This document shows positions 16,251 through 25,957 of a stretch of 63,405 bases of DNA, piece by piece (the stretch's first letter is position 1; every line of letters begins with the position of its first letter). The stretch is from an uncultured Collinsella sp. (lineage in GTDB: Bacteria; Actinomycetota; Coriobacteriia; Coriobacteriales; Coriobacteriaceae). Where the stretch lies: the NCBI GenBank assembly GCA_900757205.1, contig CAAENA010000027.1:1-63405 (forward strand), in the 5' to 3' direction. Position numbers and translations under genes: made by a program. Below the pieces are notes generated by a model that was given only the letters and a program-made list of their open reading frames with translations, was not told the DNA's origin and searched no databases.

Positions 16251-17456
16251 CTACTTGACCTCGATGAGCTCGTACTTGCTTGTGCCCAGGCCGATCTTCT
16301 CGGCGTGTGCGATACAGGTGCGCCAGTCGGTGTCGGGATGTGTGATGCAGAAGGGGTCCTTGGCCTGCTCGCCCTCCAGATGCTCGTGATTGTGCTCCAT
16401 CTTGGCCGCGCTGTCAGTGAGCTCGGTGTTGGGCAGCGGCTCGGATGCCATGACGGCATCGGCGCAGGCCTGGTCGATGGCGACCGGGTCGAAGCTCGCG
16501 AACATGCCGATATCGTTGACGATGGGCGTGTCGTTTTCGGGATGGCAATCGCAGTTGGGGCTGATGTCCATGGCGAGCGAGATGTGGAAGCTCGGACGGC
16601 CGTCGACGACGGCCTTGGTGTACTCGGCGATCTTGTAGTTGAGTACGTCGGCCGCGGCATCATAGTCGGGCTTGATGCAGTCCTGGTTGCACGCCGCAAT
16701 GCAGCGTCCGCAGCCCACGCAGCGATCGTGGTCGATGGCAGCCACGTGAACCGTGCGAGTGCTGCCGTTGGCAAGCTCGCGCTCACGCGTACCGTCAAAC
16801 GTGATGGCGCTGTGCGCGCATATCTTCTCGCAGGCACGGCAGCCAACGCAGTTGGTGGTATCGACGCTCGGCTTGCCAGCGGCGTGCTGCTCCATCTTGC
16901 CGGCACGGCTACCGCCGCCCATACCCAGGTTCTTCATGGCACCGCCAAAGCCGGCCTGCTCATGGCCCTTAAAGTGGGTGAGGCTAATCACGATGTCGGC
17001 ATCCATGAGTGCCTGGCCGATCTTTGCCTCGCGCACGTACTCGCCGCCCTCGACCGGGACGAGCGCCTCGTCGGTGCCCTTGAGGCCGTCGGCGATGATG
17101 ATCTGGCAGCCCGTGGCGTACGGGGTAAAGCCGTTCTGGTAGGCGGTGTCGATGTGCTCGAGCGCATTTTTGCGGCTACCCACATAGAGCGTGTTGCAGT
17201 CGGTAAGGAAGGGCTTGCCGCCCAGCTCCTTCACGACGTCCGCGACGGCTCGGGCGTAGTTGGGGCGCAAAAAGCTCAGGTTGCCCAGCTCACCAAAGTG
17301 AATCTTGATGGCGACAAACTTGTTCTCAAAGTCGATCCGCTCGATACCAGCGCGGCGGATGAGGCGCTTGAGCTTGTCGAGCTGGCTCTCGCGAGCATGC
17401 GTGCGCAGGTTGGTGAAGTACACCTTTGCCGGTGCTGCGGGTGCGGTTGCGGTCAT
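16251..17456 (-). CDS. DUF362 protein with two [4Fe-4S] ferredoxin motifs
   Basis: Cytoplasmic iron-sulfur protein of 401 residues. The N-terminal and C-terminal halves are DUF362 (KVYFTNLRT at the start, FVAIKIHFGELGN, FIDCNTLYVGSRKNALEHI-like segments), and a dicluster ferredoxin insert carries CVGCRACEKICAHSA and CVGCGRCIAACNQDC, two CxxCxxCxxxC motifs for two [4Fe-4S] clusters. DUF362 proteins are common in anaerobes and are often placed near redox genes; the electron partner here is unknown, though the Ech hydrogenase further along would need low-potential ferredoxin. AGGGGAT precedes the ATG. Confidence 0.9.
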   Translation of the reverse strand: MTATAPAAPAKVYFTNLRTHARESQLDKLKRLIRRAGIERIDFENKFVAIKIHFGELGNLSFLRPNYARAVADVVKELGGKPFLTDCNTLYVGSRKNALEHIDTAYQNGFTPYATGCQIIIADGLKGTDEALVPVEGGEYVREAKIGQALMDADIVISLTHFKGHEQAGFGGAMKNLGMGGGSRAGKMEQHAAGKPSVDTTNCVGCRACEKICAHSAITFDGTRERELANGSTRTVHVAAIDHDRCVGCGRCIAACNQDCIKPDYDAAADVLNYKIAEYTKAVVDGRPSFHISLAMDISPNCDCHPENDTPIVNDIGMFASFDPVAIDQACADAVMASEPLPNTELTDSAAKMEHNHEHLEGEQAKDPFCITHPDTDWRTCIAHAEKIGLGTSKYELIEVK

Positions 17457-17535
17457 AGATCTATCCCCTCGGTCTATATGGCGTTACAGACATAGAGGAT
17501 GGTACCCGTTGAAGTGGGGTTGAAGTCAAGCACAG

Positions 17536-17646
17536 GCACTCATTGGGGACAGACTTAAATGAGTGCTTGCCGCCCGGCCGGCGAGCCGGCGATCCGGCAA
17601 AGACTGTCCCCAACGACTAGTCGTTTAAGAACGTCCCCAATGACTA
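17536..17646. repeat. REP-like composite repeat ending in the permease stop codon
   Basis: Three modules sharing a TTGGGGAC head, each in turn: one followed by AGACTTAAATGAG, one ending GGCAAAGACTGTCCCCAA, and one ending AACGACTA then GTCCCCAATGACTA. The last CTA (17644-17646) is the TAG stop of the ABC permease on the minus strand. The junction TGACTACTC is the same as at the deacetylase stop (9184). REP-like palindromes of this type are often maintained by RAYT transposases, but none is present in the window. Confidence 0.8.
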
Positions 17647-20310
17647 CTCCTGCACCTTGAGGGCTTCGGCCAGACCGACGCGCTTGATAGAGCGCGTGTG
17701 TAGCAGCGCCACGACCAGGTAGGTCGCAAAGCCAATGCCGACGCATGCAGCCATGGACCAAGCGGGCACGTAGATCTCGATATTGCCGTTGTAGGCGAGC
17801 AGCATCGAGCGGAAGATGGCCGTGAGCGAGCCAATAATGACCGGCAGGCTCAGCACGAGCGACGCCGCCACGCACAGCGTGATCGAGCGGATGTACAGAT
17901 GCGAGATCTCGCCATCGCGATAGCCAAAGACCTTCATATAGCTGATCGAGCGGGCGCTATGGTCGATAACGGCCTTGGTTAGCAGGTACATAAACAGCAG
18001 GAAGATAAACACCGCGAGCCCGACCATCATGCCGATCATGTCGCTCATCATGCCGATGAACTGGTCACCCACGGCGCGCATGTCGTCGGGCGTGGTGTCG
18101 CCGGCAAAGTAGCGCGCATCGAGGTCGAGCTTCTCATCGCTCACATAGCCGTTAAAGTAGGCGGCGTCGTTGCCGAACAGCTCGTTAAAGTCATCGATGC
18201 TCATATAGATATTCATGTCCGACTTTGAACCCCAGATGCAGTCCTTACCCGCGTACTCAAGGGAATAATCCCGAGCCTCGTACTTGTCGCGAAGCTCGAC
18301 CTTCTGGCCCTCGCTCCAGCCAAACTTGTCGAGTAGACCGCCGCCAAAGGCGACGCGTCCGTCGCCGACGTTGAGGCCCTTCCAGTAGCGCGAATCGGGC
18401 GAGATGCCGTAGACGGAAATCGTCTCCTGCCCATTTCCATCGCCGCGATTGTATTGCAGCTGGTAAACGGCATATTTCTCGGCCTGCGCAATTGCGCCCG
18501 CACCGTTGTCGGTCGTGTTGACCGGGTGAATGTCGTCGTTGTCGGTGTCGATCTTAGAGGCCTTGTCGATCAGGTCGATAGCCTCGTCGCGGTTGCAGCC
18601 GAGGGCATCGGCCAGGTCGTCGAGGCGCGCATAGAGCGCATCCTTCTTGTCCTGAACGCTTGCGAGCGCGTCCTGCGCCGCGGTCAGGCTCTCGGCAGAC
18701 GGAGATGCGGTCGCGGCATCGGCTGCCGTCTGCGCCTCATCGGCCGCGTCGTCAAGCTCGTCATCGGCATCCTGGGCGGCAGAAAGCAGCGCGCCGTCAA
18801 CCGACTGCAAGCGCTCGAGCGCCGACCACTGCTCGCGCTCCTCGGCGGTGCCCTCGAGCTCCAGCGGCGCCTTGAGCGTGTACTGATGCTCGGCGACCAG
18901 GCTCGTCTCCAGGTTGTCCGCATAGTGCGTCATCGTGGGCAGGATCGCCAGGCCAAAGAGCAAAAGCAGCGACCCAAACGCAATGCCCACGAAGAGCGTG
19001 GCGAAGTTGCCCAGGTTGCGCAGGAAGACGCGCAGGCGAAAGCGCGAGACAAAGCCCATGCGCTCCGGCAGCTGCAGGCCACGCTTGGTGCCCGATTTGC
19101 CGCTCGCCTCGTGACGAAGGAACTGCAGCGGCGTCTTGCCCATTTTGCGAAGCAGGCCCACCAGCGTGATGAGAATGAGCGCGGCGGCGGGAACCACAGC
19201 ACACTTCACGAAGATCTCCCAGCTCCAGTACACCTGGAAGGGCGGCAGGCTGTACGAGCCGTAGTAGAGACCGCGCATGGGCTCGGTAAAGAACGCAACG
19301 CCGAGCGCGGTGCCCAAAAGCGCCGCGAGCACGCCCACGATGGCGGGAAGTGCCAGGTAGTGCAGCACGATCTCGCGGCGGCGATAGCCGCTGGCGAGCA
19401 GTGTGCCGATGATGGCGCTCTCCTCCTCGATGGTGGCGTCGGTAAGGACCACAAAGACGAACGCCATGATCACGATGATAATGTTGAGCAGCGTCATCCA
19501 CATCATGGAGTCACCGTCCACGTCATCGCGCGCATAGCCAATACCCTGGTTGGAATCGGCATCGATAAGATCGTCGACACGCGCATCGGCATCCGCCAGC
19601 GCCTCGACCATATCCTGTTCGGCATCGACGCGGTCCGCGGTGGGGAGGTCGCGATCGGCAAAGGTGAAGGAGTAGGTGTAGGCGGGCGCGCCGCCGGCAT
19701 CCTCGAGCGCGGCAAACCCGGCGTCGGTGACCTCGGCGACACCATAGGTAATGGTGTTCACCGTAAAGTCCGAATTGTCGAGGAACAGCGCCTGGCTATC
19801 GGGCTGCGTCATGATGCCGCAGATGGTGTAGGTGCGGCCCTCAAGCTCGACCTTATCGCCCACGACAAGGTCGTTGTTGGTGGCGAAGACACGGTCGATT
19901 GCCACCTCATCGTCCGCCCTGGGCTGCCTGCCCTCACAGTAGGACGCGATATCGACCTTGGTGCGGTGCGCATAGGTGCGCAGGGTGCGCTTGGTGCCGT
20001 CGTCGCCGGACGCCTTTTTGATGATGGCGTCGATAGAGAAATTCTTGTAGAACGTGACGCCGCCGACGCCTTCCGCCGCGTCCTCGGCAGCCTTGAGCTG
20101 GTCGTCGGTGGCCTCGAAGGAGGTGGTCACGCGACCGTCCTCAATCGTGTACGCATCGCGCATGTCGTCGATAAGGCAGCCGGTGGAATGCGCCGCGAGC
20201 AAAAAGCCCGACGTGAGGGCGATGCTTCCGCACATAAGCAAAAAGATGCCCAGGTACTTGCCGATATTGCGGCGCAGCTCGCGCGGGAGACGTTTTGCGA
20301 GAGGTGTCAT
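17644..20310 (-). CDS. ABC transporter permease, FtsX/MacB type
   Basis: Large permease of about 888 residues. It starts with a transmembrane helix (NIGKYLGIFLLMCGSIALT), has a long extracytoplasmic segment, a first FtsX-type membrane block (about 270-400), then a coiled-coil-like middle region rich in Ala, Asp and Gln, a second extracytoplasmic domain, and a terminal FtsX block of about four helices (MGLAVFIFLLFMYLLTKA). The pattern fits MacB/BceB-like permeases involved in export or membrane stress. It uses ATG 20310, directly after the ATPase stop; a TTG 15 bp upstream is in frame. The final codon and stop lie in a REP-like repeat. Confidence 0.87.
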   Translation of the reverse strand: MTPLAKRLPRELRRNIGKYLGIFLLMCGSIALTSGFLLAAHSTGCLIDDMRDAYTIEDGRVTTSFEATDDQLKAAEDAAEGVGGVTFYKNFSIDAIIKKASGDDGTKRTLRTYAHRTKVDIASYCEGRQPRADDEVAIDRVFATNNDLVVGDKVELEGRTYTICGIMTQPDSQALFLDNSDFTVNTITYGVAEVTDAGFAALEDAGGAPAYTYSFTFADRDLPTADRVDAEQDMVEALADADARVDDLIDADSNQGIGYARDDVDGDSMMWMTLLNIIIVIMAFVFVVLTDATIEEESAIIGTLLASGYRRREIVLHYLALPAIVGVLAALLGTALGVAFFTEPMRGLYYGSYSLPPFQVYWSWEIFVKCAVVPAAALILITLVGLLRKMGKTPLQFLRHEASGKSGTKRGLQLPERMGFVSRFRLRVFLRNLGNFATLFVGIAFGSLLLLFGLAILPTMTHYADNLETSLVAEHQYTLKAPLELEGTAEEREQWSALERLQSVDGALLSAAQDADDELDDAADEAQTAADAATASPSAESLTAAQDALASVQDKKDALYARLDDLADALGCNRDEAIDLIDKASKIDTDNDDIHPVNTTDNGAGAIAQAEKYAVYQLQYNRGDGNGQETISVYGISPDSRYWKGLNVGDGRVAFGGGLLDKFGWSEGQKVELRDKYEARDYSLEYAGKDCIWGSKSDMNIYMSIDDFNELFGNDAAYFNGYVSDEKLDLDARYFAGDTTPDDMRAVGDQFIGMMSDMIGMMVGLAVFIFLLFMYLLTKAVIDHSARSISYMKVFGYRDGEISHLYIRSITLCVAASLVLSLPVIIGSLTAIFRSMLLAYNGNIEIYVPAWSMAACVGIGFATYLVVALLHTRSIKRVGLAEALKVQE

Positions 20311-20318
20311 GGCGTCGC

Positions 20319-21032
20319 CTACCAATCAAGCTTGGCGGCCGGGACGGGCTCGGCGTTGAGCTCGTCCTCGACAATGCGGCCGTCGCGCAGGCGCAGCACG
20401 CGGTTGGCCATGCGCGCGATGGCGGCGTTGTGGGTGACGATGATGATGGTGCAGCCGTAGGTACGGTTGACATCCTCCATGAGCTGCAAGATTTCCTTGG
20501 ACGTCTTGTAGTCAAGCGCGCCCGTGGGCTCGTCGCAGAGCAAGAGGCCCGGGTTTTTGACGAGCGCACGGCCGATGGCGCAGCGCTGCTGTTGGCCGCC
20601 CGAGACCTGGCGCGGGAACTTGTTGCGGTGCTCGTAGAGACCCAACGAACGCAACAGGTCATCGACATTGAGCGGGTTTTTGGACAGGTGCGCCGTGACC
20701 TCGATGTTCTCCTTGATGGTGAGATCGGGCACCAGGTTGTAGAACTGAAAGACAAAGCCCAGCTCACGGCGTCGGTATTCGCCCAGGTCGGTAGGTTTGA
20801 GCACTGTGAGGTCGCAGCCGTCCACCATGATGGAGCCGCCGTCGGCATCCTCCAGGCCGCCGATCAGGTTGAGAAAGGTCGACTTGCCCGAGCCGGAGGG
20901 CCCCAGCATGACGCAGATCTCGCCGCGGTTGATGGACGTGCCGATGCCATCGAGTACCGTCAGGCGTGCATCTCCATCGCCGTAGTGTTTCTTGAGCCCG
21001 TTGACCTGGACGTAGGCACGCTTTGTCGCCAT
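20319..21032 (-). CDS. ABC transporter ATP-binding protein (MacB/LolD-like)
   Basis: ATPase of 237 residues with Walker A GPSGSGKST, signature VSGGQQQRCAIGRALV, Walker B LLLCDEPTGALD and the H-loop region TIIIVTHN. The GRAL and CDEPTGALD forms are typical of FtsX-linked ATPases such as MacB and LolD. It partners with the FtsX-type permease downstream, whose start follows its stop by 8 bp. GGGGGATAG precedes the ATG. Confidence 0.95.
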   Translation of the reverse strand: MATKRAYVQVNGLKKHYGDGDARLTVLDGIGTSINRGEICVMLGPSGSGKSTFLNLIGGLEDADGGSIMVDGCDLTVLKPTDLGEYRRRELGFVFQFYNLVPDLTIKENIEVTAHLSKNPLNVDDLLRSLGLYEHRNKFPRQVSGGQQQRCAIGRALVKNPGLLLCDEPTGALDYKTSKEILQLMEDVNRTYGCTIIIVTHNAAIARMANRVLRLRDGRIVEDELNAEPVPAAKLDW

Positions 21033-21131
21033 GCTATCCCCCGCTGTTAGCCTTCTGCTACTTTTCTAGGCTAATAGTAAACCCAGGTGAACTATTTTTA
21101 TGCGACGTGTGCGACTTTTTTCAAACCTAGT

Positions 21132-21283
21132 CATTGGGGACAGACTTAAATGAGTGAAATCGCTCATTTAAGTCTGTCCCCAATGAGTGCCGGCAGGAAA
21201 GGAGCGTCCCCAAGTGCCGACATATTGGGACAGTCCCTGCCAGCCCTGCCGGCGGATCGGCAAAGACTGTCCCCAATGACTAG
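21132..21283. repeat. Perfect 23-bp palindrome and REP-like modules
   Basis: Arms of 23 bp, each starting or ending in CATTGGGGACAGACTTAAAT or its complement, occupy 21132-21154 and 21163-21185 with an 8-nt spacer and pair perfectly. Downstream modules with GTCCCC heads (near 21204-21283) repeat the AAGACTGTCCCCAATGACTA form seen at 17590-17610. The block ends 5 bp before the permease stop (21288). Confidence 0.85.
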
Positions 21284-21287
21284 GTGG

Positions 21288-22493
21288 CTAGACGCTGGAT
21301 TTGTTGTGGGCGAGGGCTAGGCCTACGGCGGCGATGGCCGCGGCAAAGAGCACCGTGACGCCCAGGTCGCAGGCGATGTCGCCCAACACAGCAGACGTCA
21401 GGTCCGAGGCAAGCGCCTTGCCGATCGCATCGTTCACCCAATACGTCGGCACAAAGTGCGCCGCCGTCTGCACGGCCGAGCCCATGAGCGACAATGGCAT
21501 CCAGGCGCCGCCCAAAAACGTCATGAGCAAGCCGAGCAAGTTGCCCACACCGTTGAGCAACTCCTCGCGAGCGCCCAGGCTCGACAGCGTAAAGCCAACG
21601 GCCAGCGGCGTGCACGCCAGGGCAAACGTTGCCGCCAGCGCCAGGCACACGCGACCCACGCCGACCTCGGCAACCGCGCTGGCAAAGCCCACGACGCCCA
21701 TCATGCTCGACACGAGCCAGATGCAGACGGTGAGCACGGCGGCGGCCGCGAACACAGCGAGCGAACGCTGGCGCTCAGAGACCGGGCTGGCATCCATGCG
21801 GCGCACGCGCTCGGGCTCGTTCATGCCCGAGAACACCAGTCCCACCGACACGATGACCGACGAGATGATCGCGTACGCGCCAAAGTTGAAGTACGACTCG
21901 AGCGTGGTAGCAGCAGTCGAGTCGACCTTGACCTGCTCGATCTGGACCTCCGCGCGCTTTGCGGCCGCGTGCTCGGCGGCCCTTGCGACGTCACCGTTGG
22001 AGGCAGCGGGTTCAAGCGCCGCCGCAGCGCCCGCGAGCGAGATCCAGCGCGAGGCCTCGGCGGACGAAAGCGCCGCCGCCATGGTGCCGGAACCGTAGGT
22101 TACGTCGAGCTTGGGCAGGGCCTCCCCCGCGCGGGCGGCCGCGACCAGGTCGTCCTCAAACCCCTCCGGGATAAAGAACACGCAGTCGGCGCTGCCCTTG
22201 GCGCTGTTGCTCTTGGCGAGCGCGTCCGCAAGGTCGTACGTGTCATCGCCGACGCCCGTGACCAGGTCAAAACGTGAGCCCAGGTGCTTGGTAAGCGCCC
22301 GCGAAAGATCGCTGTCGTCGCGGTCGACCACGATCACGTTGGCGTCATAGGGCTTGTACTCGGTGAGCTGCGACGAGTTCCAGCTCACCGAAGCCGCGAT
22401 GAATACGCCCATGAGCGAGATGAACACCGTATAGATGAGCAGGTAGAACGGGTGCGCCAGCGCCATGCGAAGCGCGGTCTTAAAGGTGCTCAT
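21288..22493 (-). CDS. ABC-2 type permease (second of a pair)
   Basis: Membrane protein of about 401 residues with ABC2_membrane features: one N-terminal helix (about 15-40), a periplasmic-like segment to about 190, then five or six helices. The start is ATG 22493 with GGAAGGAG upstream. It overlaps the preceding permease by 14 bp and is its probable partner in a heterodimeric exporter with the upstream ATPase. Its stop is followed by the REP-like block, and no intrinsic terminator was seen. Confidence 0.85.
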   Translation of the reverse strand: MSTFKTALRMALAHPFYLLIYTVFISLMGVFIAASVSWNSSQLTEYKPYDANVIVVDRDDSDLSRALTKHLGSRFDLVTGVGDDTYDLADALAKSNSAKGSADCVFFIPEGFEDDLVAAARAGEALPKLDVTYGSGTMAAALSSAEASRWISLAGAAAALEPAASNGDVARAAEHAAAKRAEVQIEQVKVDSTAATTLESYFNFGAYAIISSVIVSVGLVFSGMNEPERVRRMDASPVSERQRSLAVFAAAAVLTVCIWLVSSMMGVVGFASAVAEVGVGRVCLALAATFALACTPLAVGFTLSSLGAREELLNGVGNLLGLLMTFLGGAWMPLSLMGSAVQTAAHFVPTYWVNDAIGKALASDLTSAVLGDIACDLGVTVLFAAAIAAVGLALAHNKSSV

Positions 22494-23667
22494 AGCGGCT
22501 CCTTCCAAAGATCAGCGTAGCGGCGGCGACAAAAACCAGGGCCATCAGGACGAGCGCGCCGGCGCGAACAGCGAAGGGCCCCAGGTCCTCAAAGAAATAC
22601 AGGCGATTGAACATGTCGCAGATGAGCTTGACGGGGTTGAGCCAGCACTCGACCGGACAAGCGCGGGCGACGTCGTCGGCAAGCGCCATCGCCGGCTCGC
22701 CGTAGAGGCCGGCGAACAGGGCGCACGTGGTGGCAAAGCCCGTGAGGATGCCCGACTTGGATGCCTTGCCGCCCTTAACGGGAAGCGTGCCCACAAAAAG
22801 CCCCAGGCCCGTGGCGGCAAGTGCGGATGCAGCCCCGCCCAGCAGGCACAACCCCTCGCGCCCGCCAAAGTCGACGCCCACGACCAGGCGCACGTAGCCG
22901 ATCGCAACCGCCATCGATGCAAAGGAAACCAGCCACGAGCCGACAAAAATGCCGGCCAGCGACGCCGTCTTGGAAAGACCGCCCACGCAGCGGCGCGCGC
23001 CAAGGCCCGACAGATTAGGCTGCAAATCGACGACGCTCAAGGCGGCAAACTCGGCAGACATCATCGCGACCAGGCCAAAGAGCGCGTAGTAGTAGATGAC
23101 CGTGCCATCGGGCGTGGCACGAGTCAGGCTCACGCGGCGGGTTCCGCCCTCGAGCGACAGGGCGTGCGCAACCGCCGCCGGATCGGCGAGCACCGCCGGG
23201 TTGTCCTGGGCAATCTGGCGCATGAGCTCGACATTTTGCGTATACGAGCTTGCCACCGTTTCAAGGATGCTGCGGTCGGTGAGCACCGACGAGGCGCGCG
23301 AGCCGTCATAGCTCGAGAGCAGCGTGAGCTTGGGCGTGCCCGCAGCGTCGACCGTATAGATGCCCGCGACCTCGCCGGACTTGAGCGCACGGTTCGCGGC
23401 GTCCACATCCTCGCACTCGTGGATCTCGAGCAGCTGATCGTTGTCTTCCTTGGCAAGCGAAGCTGCCACATCCTTAAAGGTCGAGGCATCCCAGGCCTCG
23501 TCCGCCACGACGGCAACCGGCACCGGGTCGACCGTGCCGTCGGAGCTGAGGTTCGCAAACATAAACATGAACATCGTGAAAAGCGCGATAGGAAAGAGAG
23601 CGCCCCAGACCCACGTGCTCGGCCGGCGCAGCAGCGTCTTGACCGTGGTGATGATGGTGTTGAACAT
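22480..23667 (-). CDS. ABC-2 type permease (first of a pair)
   Basis: Membrane protein of 395 residues. The N-terminal helix (RPSTWVWGALFPIALFTMFM) is followed by an extracytoplasmic region and five or six C-terminal helices, as in the neighbouring permease. It starts 9 bp after the ATPase stop with GGGGGC upstream and overlaps its partner, so the three genes form a coupled operon. The class commonly exports drugs, lipids or small peptides; the substrate is unknown. Confidence 0.87.
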   Translation of the reverse strand: MFNTIITTVKTLLRRPSTWVWGALFPIALFTMFMFMFANLSSDGTVDPVPVAVVADEAWDASTFKDVAASLAKEDNDQLLEIHECEDVDAANRALKSGEVAGIYTVDAAGTPKLTLLSSYDGSRASSVLTDRSILETVASSYTQNVELMRQIAQDNPAVLADPAAVAHALSLEGGTRRVSLTRATPDGTVIYYYALFGLVAMMSAEFAALSVVDLQPNLSGLGARRCVGGLSKTASLAGIFVGSWLVSFASMAVAIGYVRLVVGVDFGGREGLCLLGGAASALAATGLGLFVGTLPVKGGKASKSGILTGFATTCALFAGLYGEPAMALADDVARACPVECWLNPVKLICDMFNRLYFFEDLGPFAVRAGALVLMALVFVAAATLIFGRSRYEHL

Positions 23668-23676
23668 GGCCGCCCC

Positions 23677-24615
23677 CTAGTCGCGCAGCTCGCGGCCGGT
23701 GATCTCGAGGAACACGTCGTTGAGGGTCGGCGGTTCGGAATAGATGCGGCCGAGCGGCACGTCATGCGAGCGCAGCGCATCGAGAATGTCCGTCAGGTTG
23801 TGCGGGCTCGCTTCGCACGAAAACGTGAGCTGTCCCGCCGTTGCCGAAAGGTCCAGAACGTGCGGCAGGCTTGCGACGGCACCGAGCGCCGCACTCGGAA
23901 CCTCGCCGACCTCGATTACAATCTTCTCGCCCATCTGAATCATGCGCTTGAGCTCGTCGTTAGTGCCCTGCGCCAGCACGCGGCCGCCGTCCATGATCAT
24001 GATGCGGCTGCAGATCTGCTCGACTTCCTCCATGTAATGGCTGGTATACACCACCGTGGCGCCCTCGTCGCGCAGGCGGCAGATGCCCTCCAGGATGGCG
24101 TTGCGGCTTTGCGGGTCGACCGCCACCGTGGGTTCGTCAAAAAAGATGAGCTCGGGCTTGTGCGCGATGCCGCAGGCAATGTTGAGACGACGCGCCAGGC
24201 CGCCCGAGAGCTTGCCAGGGCGGAACTTGGTAAAGTCGCCCAGGCCGACAAAGTCGATCGCCTCGTCCACCAGCGCGCGGCGGCGCTTGCGGTCGTTGAC
24301 GTAGAGACTGCAGAAATAGTCGATGTTCTCGCGCACGGTGAGCTCGTCGAACACCGCCACCTGCTGCGGCACCACACCGATGCGGCGCTTGAGATCGTAG
24401 CGGGCGGGCGTCATGGGCTCGCCGAACAGCTCGATGGTGCCTTTGTCGTAGGCAAGTAGCTGCAGGATGCAGTTGATGGACGTGGTCTTGCCCGAGCCGT
24501 TGGGGCCCAGCAGGCCAAAGATCTCGCCGGGAGCGATACTCAGGTTAAAGTGGTCGAGCGCAATAAGGTCGTCGTAGCGCTTGACGAGATTTTCGACGTG
24601 GACTATGTCTGTCAT
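23677..24615 (-). CDS. ABC transporter ATP-binding protein (DrrA/CcmA type)
   Basis: ATPase of about 312 residues: Walker A GPNGSGKTT, signature LSGGLARRLNIACGIAH, Walker B ELIFFDEPTVAVDPQSRN, and a C-terminal regulatory tail of about 90 residues common in ATPases for ABC-2 exporters. I start it at ATG 24615 (MTDIVHVENL), about seven bases after GAAGGG. It leads an operon with two ABC-2 permeases and lies divergent to a histidine kinase/response regulator pair that probably controls it. Confidence 0.93.
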   Translation of the reverse strand: MTDIVHVENLVKRYDDLIALDHFNLSIAPGEIFGLLGPNGSGKTTSINCILQLLAYDKGTIELFGEPMTPARYDLKRRIGVVPQQVAVFDELTVRENIDYFCSLYVNDRKRRRALVDEAIDFVGLGDFTKFRPGKLSGGLARRLNIACGIAHKPELIFFDEPTVAVDPQSRNAILEGICRLRDEGATVVYTSHYMEEVEQICSRIMIMDGGRVLAQGTNDELKRMIQMGEKIVIEVGEVPSAALGAVASLPHVLDLSATAGQLTFSCEASPHNLTDILDALRSHDVPLGRIYSEPPTLNDVFLEITGRELRD

Positions 24616-24799
24616 GAGGCGGCCCTTCTGTTGATTGCGGCCCGGTACGATTGCATCATCGCAGGAACCGCCGGCGCGCACCAGTGAGCTTTGTCACGAG
24701 TGCGGGGCGGTCGCGTAGCCTGCTGACGCGACCGCCCCGCCGCGTGGGAGGAATGTCACGGTTGCTTTGAGTGGCGCCTCCCCCGTGCGCGGCATCGCG

Positions 24800-24805
24800 T
24801 ACAAT
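24800..24805 (+). promoter_or_regulatory. Candidate -10 for a leaderless kinase transcript
   Basis: TACAAT at 24800-24805 ends six bases before the A of the ATG at 24812, so transcription would begin at the start codon. Leaderless mRNAs are common in actinobacteria. No good -35 was seen at the usual distance. Confidence 0.4.
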
Positions 24806-24811
24806 ACCCGT

Positions 24812-25957
24812 ATGAACAGGCTATTCGACAAATCGATCGTGCTGGCGTGCTGCATCGCAGCCGCCACGGGCCTTGCTGTGGATGCTCGCCTGGTCGCGGC
24901 GTTTTGCCTTGGCGTTGTCATCGCCGCACTGGCCGAGGTCGCGCAGGGAGAACGCGCCCGTCGCGCCAGCGAGGCCGGCAGCTACGCCTACGTCATCGCG
25001 GCTGTCTTCGTGCCGCCGTTTGTGCCGTTCGCACCTCTCGCCCTCTATGACATCGCGCGACGCGTGCGCCGTGAACGCATCTGGCCCGCGCTGGCAATTG
25101 GCTCCATGTTTGCCTGCGCACTTGCCACGGACCTTCGCTGCGGCGCGCTCACCACCCGAACGCTGTTGCTAACCGCCATCCTTTCGGTCGCCGCCACGTT
25201 GCTGTCGCTGCGCACCGCGCAGCTGGAGCGCGAACAGGAACGCATGCGTCGCACCCGCGACAAGCTGCAAGAGCGCGCCCTGGCACTCGAGGCACGCAAC
25301 CGCGACCTCGCCGACCGCCAAGACTACGAAGTCGAGCTCGCGACGCTCGCCGAACGCGCCCGCATCGCGCGCGAAATCCACGATAACGTGGGCCACCAGC
25401 TCACGCGCGCTTCGCTTCAAACCGAAGCCCTGCGCGTGGTCCATGCCAACGAGCCCGGCGTTGCCGCCGATTTCGCCGACGTCAAATACACCGTTGACGA
25501 GGCGCTCCAGCTCGTGCGCGCCAGCGTCCACGCGCTCAACGACAATGCGACCAACCTCTCCGTGCAGCTCGAACGCATCGTTGAAGGCGCGCGCTCGGAC
25601 AGCGGTCCGCAGATTGAGCTTGAGGTTTTGGCCGAGCATGCGCCCGCCAACGTCGCCAACTGCTTTGCGGCGGTGCTGCGCGAGGCGCTTTCCAACGCCA
25701 TGCGCCACGCCCATGCCAAAACCATTACCGTGCGGTGCATGGAGCATCCGTCGTTTTACCAGCTCATCGTTACCGATGATGGCGCAGACGCGACCCCGGC
25801 GAGCAGCAGCAACGTCGCAGAAGGCATGGGGCTCGTCTCCATGCGCGAGCGCGTCGAGGCGCTTGGCGGAACCTTCACCGCCGGCCTGCGCGCCGGCGCC
25901 CCCGGCTGGCGCGTGTTTGCCACCGTCCCCAAACAGCAAGGAGATGACGCCCGATGA
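24812..25957 (+). CDS. Sensor histidine kinase (NarL-type, HisKA_3)
   Basis: Membrane kinase of about 381 residues with several N-terminal hydrophobic segments and a coiled coil, then HisKA_3 phospho-acceptor RIAREIHDNVGHQLTRA and a HATPase domain (VLREALSNAMRHAHAKT, VTDDG, GMGLVSMRERVEALGG). I use ATG 24812; a TTG at 24767 extends the frame but lacks homology to the helix start. ATG 24812 has no ribosome site and follows a TACAAT six bases away, so the message may be leaderless. Its stop overlaps the response regulator start as ATGA, making a coupled two-component system, divergent to the ABC-2 exporter operon. Confidence 0.9.
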   Translation: MNRLFDKSIVLACCIAAATGLAVDARLVAAFCLGVVIAALAEVAQGERARRASEAGSYAYVIAAVFVPPFVPFAPLALYDIARRVRRERIWPALAIGSMFACALATDLRCGALTTRTLLLTAILSVAATLLSLRTAQLEREQERMRRTRDKLQERALALEARNRDLADRQDYEVELATLAERARIAREIHDNVGHQLTRASLQTEALRVVHANEPGVAADFADVKYTVDEALQLVRASVHALNDNATNLSVQLERIVEGARSDSGPQIELEVLAEHAPANVANCFAAVLREALSNAMRHAHAKTITVRCMEHPSFYQLIVTDDGADATPASSSNVAEGMGLVSMRERVEALGGTFTAGLRAGAPGWRVFATVPKQQGDDAR

